A stretch of 64,000 bases of DNA from Micromonospora sp. FIMYZ51 (GTDB lineage: Bacteria > Actinomycetota > Actinomycetes > Mycobacteriales > Micromonosporaceae): contig NZ_CP134706.1 in assembly GCF_038246755.1 (NCBI RefSeq), forward strand, positions 1,612,001 to 1,676,000. The letters run 5' to 3'. The translations under genes and the position numbers were made by a program. Position 1 is the first letter of the stretch. The number at the start of each line of letters is the position of its first letter. Shown one piece after another: positions 56,698-64,000 of the stretch. The notes under the pieces are model-generated. The model did no database searches. It was not told where the DNA came from and saw only the letters and a list, made by a program, of their open reading frames with translations.

Positions 56698-57627
56698 ATG
56701 CAGCGGTGGCGGGGGTACGACGCGGCGCCCGGCGGTTGGGGGAGGTCGGTCGTCACCATCGGCGTCTTCGACGGCGTGCACAAGGGGCACCAGGCCACCA
56801 TCGGGCACACCGTGGCCCGCGCCCGCGAACTGGGCGTTCAGTCGGTGGTGGTCACCTTCGACCCGCACCCGGCCGAGGTGGTCCGGCCCGGTTCGCATCC
56901 GACGGTGCTCACCGAACCGGCCCGCAAGGCTGAGTTGATCGAGGCCCTCGGGGTGGACGTGCTCTGCGTGGTGCCGTTCACCGCCGAGTTCTCCCGGCTG
57001 CCCGCCGAGGCGTTCGTGCACGACGTCCTGGTCGAGCACCTGCACGCCACGCTCGTGGTGGTGGGCGACAACTTCCGGTTCGGGCACCGGGCGGCCGGCG
57101 ACGTGGCGCTGTTGGCGCGGCTGGGGCGCACGTTCGGCTTCACCGTCGAGGGCGCCCCGCTGGTGGCCGAGGCCGGCACCGTCTTCTCCTCCACCTACAT
57201 CCGCTCCTGCGTCGACGCCGGTGACGTGACGGCGGCGGCTGCCGCGCTGGGCCGCCCGCACCGGCTGGAGGGGGTGGTCGTCCGGGGTGACCAGCGCGGC
57301 CGTGAGCTGGGCTTCCCAACCGCCAACCTGCTCTGTCACCGGTACGCGGCGGTCCCCGCCGACGGCATCTACGCCGCCCGGATGGTCCGCCGGGGGCAGC
57401 GGCAGACCCTCGCCGCCGCCGTCTCGATCGGCACCAACCCGACCTTCTCCGGCCGGGAGCGCCGGGTCGAGGCGTACGCCCTGGACTTCGACGGCGACCT
57501 GTACGGCGAGCGGCTCGCCCTGGATTTCGTGGCGCACCTGCGCGGCCAGATCCGGTTCGACGCGATCGAGCCGCTGGTGGCGCAGATCACCGAGGACGTG
57601 GAGCGGACCCGCGAAGCGCTGGCCTGA
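56698..57627 (+). CDS. ribF: Bifunctional riboflavin kinase/FAD synthetase RibF
   Basis: RibF converts riboflavin to FMN and FAD. The 309-residue enzyme has the nucleotidyltransferase motif TIGVFDGVHKGHQ, FDPHP, VVGDNFRFGHRAAGD and SSTYIRS in the FAD synthetase half, and GRELGFPTANL plus ALDFDGDLYGERLALDFVAHLR in the kinase half. GGGAGGACAGGAGAGGAAG precedes ATG 56698. Co-directional with truB (57-bp gap), as in most actinobacteria. Confidence 0.97.
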   Translation: MQRWRGYDAAPGGWGRSVVTIGVFDGVHKGHQATIGHTVARARELGVQSVVVTFDPHPAEVVRPGSHPTVLTEPARKAELIEALGVDVLCVVPFTAEFSRLPAEAFVHDVLVEHLHATLVVVGDNFRFGHRAAGDVALLARLGRTFGFTVEGAPLVAEAGTVFSSTYIRSCVDAGDVTAAAAALGRPHRLEGVVVRGDQRGRELGFPTANLLCHRYAAVPADGIYAARMVRRGQRQTLAAAVSIGTNPTFSGRERRVEAYALDFDGDLYGERLALDFVAHLRGQIRFDAIEPLVAQITEDVERTREALA

Positions 57628-57674
57628 CCGGCCTTGACCGGAAGATCCGCCCGAGGTGGTGTACGGTGGAGAGG

Positions 57675-57730
57675 ACGTCGGCTGACCGACGTAGGGCCTC
57701 GCATGCCTGCTCGACGCCGCGGGTGCGAGG
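57675..57730 (+). promoter_or_regulatory. Paired stem-loops in the rpsO leader
   Basis: Stem one is ACGTCGG/CCGACGT (57675-57681, 57686-57692; loop CTGA). Stem two is CCTCGCA/TGCGAGG (57697-57703, 57724-57730). They lie 70-125 bases before the rpsO start, in a 172-bp gap. Ribosomal protein S15 controls its own mRNA in many bacteria via leader structures; this is a candidate of that kind. Confidence 0.5.
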
Positions 57731-57799
57731 ACCGTTCGTCGCCGGTGCCCGAGCCCGGCCCGACGGACAGCATCGACAACCCACTGAAACAGGGAGAAC

Positions 57800-58069
57800 A
57801 TGGCGCTCGACCAGCAGTCCAAGGCCAAGATCCGCGAGGAGTACGCGACCGTCGAGGGCGACACCGGTTCGCCCGAGGTGCAGGTTGCGGTCCTCACCAA
57901 GCGGATCGCCGACCTCACCGAGCACCTGAAGGTGCACAAGCACGACCACCACAGCCGCCGTGGGCTGCTGCTGCTGGTCGGCCGTCGCCGTCGGTTGCTC
58001 AACTACGTCCAGAAGAAGGACATCAACCGCTACCGGTCGCTCATCGAGCGGCTCGGCCTGCGCCGGTGA
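57800..58069 (+). CDS. rpsO: 30S ribosomal protein S15
   Basis: The 89-residue protein is a complete S15: [52 protein letters not shown], and [16 protein letters not shown]. It binds 16S rRNA helices 20-22. CAGGGAGAAC precedes the ATG. A strong hairpin 5 bp after the stop ends the transcript or marks processing, before pnp. Confidence 0.98.
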   Translation: MALDQQSKAKIREEYATVEGDTGSPEVQVAVLTKRIADLTEHLKVHKHDHHSRRGLLLLVGRRRRLLNYVQKKDINRYRSLIERLGLRR

Positions 58070-58073
58070 CTCG

Positions 58074-58109
58074 GACGGGGGAGTGGCCCAACCTGGCCGC
58101 TCCCCCGTC
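58074..58109 (+). terminator. 15-bp hairpin between rpsO and pnp
   Basis: Arms 58074-58088 and 58095-58109 pair over 15 bp with one G-U pair and a 6-nt loop. The remaining region to 58290 shows no gene and must hold any pnp promoter. Confidence 0.75.
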
Positions 58110-58290
58110 GGCGTCCCCACCCGAGACACGGGCCGCGACCCCCAAGAGGAGCCGTCGGCGTACCGGTCTCCGGTAGTGGCCTCCGGGCATCGCGGCATCC
58201 CGCCGGCGGTCCCGGGCGCTTCGATCGAAGACCGGCCGTCCGCACAGCTCCCGCGTCGTGGCCCCCGATGCGAAGGAGCACGACAACACC

Positions 58291-60657
58291 ATGACCGAGA
58301 CCAGACTCGGCACCGAATCCCGCACCGCCGTGATCGACAACGGGTCGTTCGGCACCCGTGAGATCACCTTCTCCACCGGCCGGCTGGCCCGCCAGGCCGC
58401 CGGCTCCGTCATCGCCCAGCTGGCCGAGACGGTCGTCCTCTCCGCCACCACCGTCGGCAAGCAGCCGAAGGAGCAGTTCGACTTCTTCCCGCTGACCGTC
58501 GACGTCGAGGAGCGGATGTACGCCGCCGGGCGCATCCCCGGCTCGTTCTTCCGTCGCGAGGGCCGGCCCAGCGAGGACGCCATCCTCACCTGCCGCCTGA
58601 TCGACCGGCCGCTGCGCCCGTCGTTCGTCAAGGGCCTGCGCAACGAGGTCCAGGTCGTCGAGACCATCCTCTCGCTGGACCCGCAGCACCCGTACGACGT
58701 GGTCGCGATCAACGCCGCCTCGATGTCGACCAAGCTCTCCGGCCTGCCGTTCTCCGGCCCGATCGGGGCCACCCGGATGGCCCACGTCGACGGCCAGTGG
58801 GTCGCCTTCCCGACCCACGAGGAGCTGGCGCGGGCCACCTTCGACATGGTCGTGGCCGGCCGCGCCCTGGCCGACGGCGACGTCGCGATCATGATGGTCG
58901 AGGCGGAGGCCACCGAGCACACCGTCAAGCTGGTCGCCGGCGGTGCCGCCGCGCCGACCGAGGAGATCGTGGCCAGCGGCCTGGAGGCCGCCAAGCCGGC
59001 CATCCGCGAGCTGTGCCGGGCGCAGAGCGAGCTGGCCGAGGTGGCCGCCAAGCCGGTCGCGGAGTTCCCGGTCTTCCTCGATTACCAGGACGACGTGTAC
59101 GACGCGGTCGCCGACCTGGCCCGCGCCGACGTCGCCGAGGCGCTCCAGATCGCCGGCAAGGCGGACCGCGAGGGCGCCCTGGACGCGATCAAGGCTCGCC
59201 TGCTGGAGGAGCTGGGTCCGCGCTTCGAGGGCCGGGAGAAGGAGCTCTCCGCCGCCTTCCGCTCGCTTACCAAGTCCGAGGTACGCAGCCGGGTGCTGCG
59301 CGAGCAGGTCCGCATCGACGGTCGGGGGCCGCGCGAGATCCGGCCGCTGAGCGCCGAGGTCGGCGTGCTGCCCCGGGTGCACGGATCGGCGCTGTTCGAG
59401 CGTGGCGAGACCCAGATCCTCGGCGTCACCACGCTCAACATGCTGCGCATGGAGCAGGCGCTGGACACCCTCTCCCCGGAGAAGTCCAAGCGTTACATGC
59501 ACAACTACAACTTCCCGCCGTACTCCACCGGTGAGACCGGCCGGGTCGGCTCGCCGAAGCGTCGCGAGATCGGGCACGGCGCCCTCGCGGAGCGGGCGCT
59601 GATCCCGGTGCTGCCCTCGCGCGAGGAGTTCCCGTACGCGATCCGGCAGGTCTCCGAGGCGCTCAGCTCCAACGGCTCCACCTCGATGGGCTCGGTCTGC
59701 GCCTCGACGCTGGGCCTGCTGTCGGCAGGTGTGCCGCTGAAGGCACCGGTGGCCGGCATCGCCATGGGCCTGATCTCCGACGAGGTCGACGGCAAGACCC
59801 AGTACGTGACGCTCACCGACATCCTCGGCGCGGAGGACGCCTTCGGCGACATGGACTTCAAGGTCGCCGGCACCCGGGACTTCGTCACCGCGCTTCAGCT
59901 CGACACCAAGCTCGACGGCATCCCGTCCGACGTGCTGGCCGCCGCGCTCCAGCAGGCCCACGAGGCCCGGCAGACCATCCTCGACGTGATGCAGCGGGCG
60001 ATCGAAGCGCCGGCCGAGATGTCCGACTACGCGCCCCGGGTCACCACCGTGAAGATCCCGGTCGACAAGATCGGCATGGTGATCGGCCCGAAGGGCCAGA
60101 CCATCAACGCCATCCAGGACGAGACCGGCGCCGAGATCTCCATCGAGGACGACGGCACGATCTACGTCGGTGCCACAAACGGCCCGTCGGCGCAGGCCGC
60201 GGTCGAGCGGATCAACGCGATCGCCAACCCGACCCTGCCCAAGACCGGCGACCGCTTCCTCGGCACCGTGGTCAAGACCGCGCCGTTCGGTGCGTTCATC
60301 TCGCTGCTGCCGGGCCGCGACGGCCTGCTGCACATCTCCAAGGTGGGCGACGGCAAGCGGGTCGAGAAGGTCGAGGACTTCCTCAACGTCGGCGACCGGG
60401 TCGAGGTCGAGATCGCGGACATCGACCAGCGCGGCAAGATCTACCTGGACAAGGTCCGCCCGGAGGGTGCCGAGGCGCCGGCTCCGGCCGAGGCCGGCGA
60501 CGAGCGTCCGGCCAGCCGGGACCGGGGTGACCGGGCCCCGCGCGACCGGGGCGACCGGGAGCGCGGTGGCGACCGTGGCGGCCGTGGTCCGGAGCGGGGC
60601 GAGGGCGGCGAGGGCGGCGGCGAGTCCCGCCCGCGGCGTCGCACCCGGCACAGCTGA
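58291..60657 (+). CDS. pnp: Polyribonucleotide nucleotidyltransferase (PNPase)
   Basis: PNPase degrades RNA phosphorolytically and in actinobacteria also synthesises ppGpp-sensitive RNA tails (GPSI). The 788-residue protein has two RNase PH domains ([60 protein letters not shown]), a KH domain ([20 protein letters not shown]) and an S1 domain ([30 protein letters not shown]). It ends in an Arg/Asp/Gly-rich tail of about 50 residues. GAAGGAG lies 12 bases before ATG 58291, a long but usable spacing. Confidence 0.97.
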   Translation: MTETRLGTESRTAVIDNGSFGTREITFSTGRLARQAAGSVIAQLAETVVLSATTVGKQPKEQFDFFPLTVDVEERMYAAGRIPGSFFRREGRPSEDAILTCRLIDRPLRPSFVKGLRNEVQVVETILSLDPQHPYDVVAINAASMSTKLSGLPFSGPIGATRMAHVDGQWVAFPTHEELARATFDMVVAGRALADGDVAIMMVEAEATEHTVKLVAGGAAAPTEEIVASGLEAAKPAIRELCRAQSELAEVAAKPVAEFPVFLDYQDDVYDAVADLARADVAEALQIAGKADREGALDAIKARLLEELGPRFEGREKELSAAFRSLTKSEVRSRVLREQVRIDGRGPREIRPLSAEVGVLPRVHGSALFERGETQILGVTTLNMLRMEQALDTLSPEKSKRYMHNYNFPPYSTGETGRVGSPKRREIGHGALAERALIPVLPSREEFPYAIRQVSEALSSNGSTSMGSVCASTLGLLSAGVPLKAPVAGIAMGLISDEVDGKTQYVTLTDILGAEDAFGDMDFKVAGTRDFVTALQLDTKLDGIPSDVLAAALQQAHEARQTILDVMQRAIEAPAEMSDYAPRVTTVKIPVDKIGMVIGPKGQTINAIQDETGAEISIEDDGTIYVGATNGPSAQAAVERINAIANPTLPKTGDRFLGTVVKTAPFGAFISLLPGRDGLLHISKVGDGKRVEKVEDFLNVGDRVEVEIADIDQRGKIYLDKVRPEGAEAPAPAEAGDERPASRDRGDRAPRDRGDRERGGDRGGRGPERGEGGEGGGESRPRRRTRHS

Positions 60658-60684
60658 TCTCCGAGCAGCCGTACTGATCCGCTG

Positions 60685-60715
60685 ACCGGCCGGGCGACGA
60701 TGTCGCCCGGCCGGT
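60685..60715. terminator. 14-bp hairpin after pnp
   Basis: Arms 60685-60698 and 60702-60715 pair perfectly around a GAT loop, 27 bases after the pnp stop. Confidence 0.75.
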
Positions 60716-60756
60716 TCGTGACCCACCACTCTTCGTCGCACTGGAAGCAGGTTGCC

Positions 60757-62947
<2,191 letters not shown>

Positions 62948-62976
62948 ACGCACCCCGCCGAGCGGGCCGGGCCCGG

Positions 62977-63558
62977 TCAGCTGGACTCGGCCGGCTCGCC
63001 GGGTACCGCGACGTGCAGGCGGATCTGGGGTACCAGCATGTCGTCCACGTCCAGCGCCCGGCCCGCCCCGTCGGGCTGCCAGCCGGCGGCGGTGAGGAAC
63101 TTGCGGGACGCCTGGTCGCCCTCGAAGACCCAGGCCACCGCCGTGTCGAAGCCGGACTCGCGCCACAGGTCGACGCTTGCGGCGAGCAGCCGGCTGCCGT
63201 GTCCACGCCGGCCCCAGCGCGGTTCGACCAACAGGTCGGTCACCGCGACCACGCCCGCGCCGAGCGCGTCGGCGGGCTCGTTGGGGGCGAGCGCCTCGGC
63301 GTCGACCGGACCGGAAGCGGCGAAACCCACCAGATACGATTGCTCGGCCTGCTCGACGGCGACCAGCACCCGGTGGGTGTCACCTGGTGGTTGGCGCACC
63401 GCGGCGTCCCAGCGTGTGGCGAGCCACGCCTCGTCGAGGTTCTCCAGCACGTGCCGGGGTAGCAGCCGCCGGTAGGCGGCCCGCCAGGTGGCGAGCTGGA
63501 TGCGGGCGATCTCGGCGACGTCCTCCGGACGCGCCGGGCGGACAAACCCGAGAGCCAT
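62977..63558 (-). CDS. GNAT family N-acetyltransferase
   Basis: The 193-residue product has the GNAT fold: VRPARPEDVAEIARIQLATWRAAYRRLLP at the start, the acetyl-CoA loop VEPRWGRRGHGSRLLAASVDLW and SRKFLTAAGW near the end. The substrate is unknown. It is convergent with dapB (30-bp gap) and divergent from the last gene. TAGGCT eight bases before the ATG and no Shine-Dalgarno sequence suggest a leaderless mRNA. Confidence 0.9.
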   Translation of the reverse strand: MALGFVRPARPEDVAEIARIQLATWRAAYRRLLPRHVLENLDEAWLATRWDAAVRQPPGDTHRVLVAVEQAEQSYLVGFAASGPVDAEALAPNEPADALGAGVVAVTDLLVEPRWGRRGHGSRLLAASVDLWRESGFDTAVAWVFEGDQASRKFLTAAGWQPDGAGRALDVDDMLVPQIRLHVAVPGEPAESS

Positions 63559-63566
63559 GGGACAAC

Positions 63567-63572
63567 AGCCTA
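63567..63572 (-). promoter_or_regulatory. Possible leaderless -10 element TAGGCT
   Basis: On the minus strand TAGGCT is followed by eight bases and then the ATG at 63558. It is identical to the element before map. Confidence 0.5.
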
Positions 63573-63593
63573 CGCAGGGCGAGGGAGACGACG

Positions 63594-64000
63594 TTGGCGC
63601 AGGGTGCCAGGCGGACGCTCGGGCAGGTCGTCGCGGTGGTGCTGCTCGCCGTCGCGGTGGCCGCTTTCCTGTCCGTGGCGGCGGTCCGGCACGGCTTCTT
63701 CGACCTTCAGGTCTATCGGGGCGCGCTGGTCTGGTGGGTGCACGACGGCGGGGAGATCTACGACTACCTGCGGCCCGGCACCCAGTACGGCTTCACCTAT
63801 CCGCCCTTCGCGGCGCTGTTGATGCTGCCGATGGCGTACCTGTCGTGGCATCTGGCGATCGTGGTGAGCGTCGCGGCCGGGGTGGTCTCCAGCGCGGTGC
63901 TGATCTGGTGGCTGCTGGATCCGGTGTCGCGGCGAGCCGGGTGGACCCGCTGGTTCGCCTTCGCGGTGGCGCTCTGCCTCGCCGCGGCCTTCGAGCCGAT
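63594..64000 (+). CDS. GT87-like (DUF2029) membrane mannosyltransferase, 3' partial
   Basis: The visible 135 residues begin at TTG 63594, preceded by GAGGGA, and run off the window. They contain a first membrane helix (VVAVVLLAVAVAAFLSVAAV), then HGFFDLQVYRGALVWWVHDGGEIYDY with the catalytic-type Asp of GT-C enzymes, and GFTYPPFAALLMLPMAYLSW, followed by further helices. This is the N-terminal pattern of DUF2029/GT87 alpha-mannosyltransferases that use polyprenyl-phosphate mannose for cell-envelope glycans in actinobacteria. The TTG start is unusual, but no other in-frame start precedes the first conserved helix. Confidence 0.82.
   Translation, partial: MAQGARRTLGQVVAVVLLAVAVAAFLSVAAVRHGFFDLQVYRGALVWWVHDGGEIYDYLRPGTQYGFTYPPFAALLMLPMAYLSWHLAIVVSVAAGVVSSAVLIWWLLDPVSRRAGWTRWFAFAVALCLAAAFEP

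Noticed and set aside
57634..57667. TTGACC...TACGGT promoter for rpsO
   Set aside because: The spacer is 22 bp, too long for a normal sigma-70 promoter; not reported as a feature.

Overview
The window is high-GC actinobacterial chromosome, most likely Micromonospora or a close relative in the Micromonosporaceae. The evidence is the codon use, the frequent GTG starts, the DUF397 plus XRE/DUF5753 pair, a thiol-transferase and an F420-dependent oxidoreductase of actinobacterial type, and a TTAATAAGGGGCCCTTCCT-type repeat that I associate with this family. No rRNA, tRNA, CRISPR array, insertion sequence or phage was recognised.

Layout. 1-3.2 kb: the 3' part of a secreted RHS polymorphic toxin (ricin-type lectin, RHS core, HINT autoprocessing domain, C-terminal toxin), followed by AT-richer small genes, one of which may be its immunity gene. 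3.2-4.8 kb: a GNAT acetyltransferase and an ACR3/BASS-type carrier. 4.9-10.2 kb: the isoprenoid/intramembrane protease cluster dxr-rseP-ispG, a divergent PadR regulator and a DUF4081-GNAT protein. 10.4-25.6 kb: a fused two-module ABC exporter, an Old Yellow Enzyme, a DUF998 membrane protein, a Xi-class thiol transferase, a thiolase, a methyltransferase plus GGDEF-EAL pair, a DUF456 protein, a divergent SDR/TetR pair and a rifampicin monooxygenase (rox) with a candidate rifamycin-associated promoter element. 26-29 kb: an XRE/DUF397 pair, a Cys-containing small protein preceded by a possible 27-residue ORF, and a secreted seven-bladed propeller. 29-33 kb: a GlnA-like amide synthetase, aldehyde dehydrogenase and SDR operon, probably amine or ethanolamine catabolism. 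33-37 kb: a giant histidine kinase/response regulator/PP2C/anti-sigma fusion next to a STAS antagonist. 37-45 kb: map, a VIT transporter, an NTase-like protein, a Ddn-like protein, a PadR-ABC-FtsX operon, and a DUF4439 protein with a frameshifted lipoprotein.

45-64 kb is the conserved translation and RNA block: rimP-nusA-ylxR-infB-DUF503-rbfA-DHH phosphoesterase, small membrane proteins and a MATE carrier, then truB-ribF-rpsO-pnp-M16 peptidase-dapB. It ends with a GNAT and the 5' part of a GT87-type mannosyltransferase.

Recurring themes not explained by the genes are: long perfect palindromes at gene ends; short tandem repeats running through stop codons (ALDH, SDR, Ddn-like); -10 elements of the type (T/C)AGG(C/T)T placed 6-8 nt before starts, suggesting leaderless transcripts; and a chain of tiny overlapping ORFs in the infB leader.
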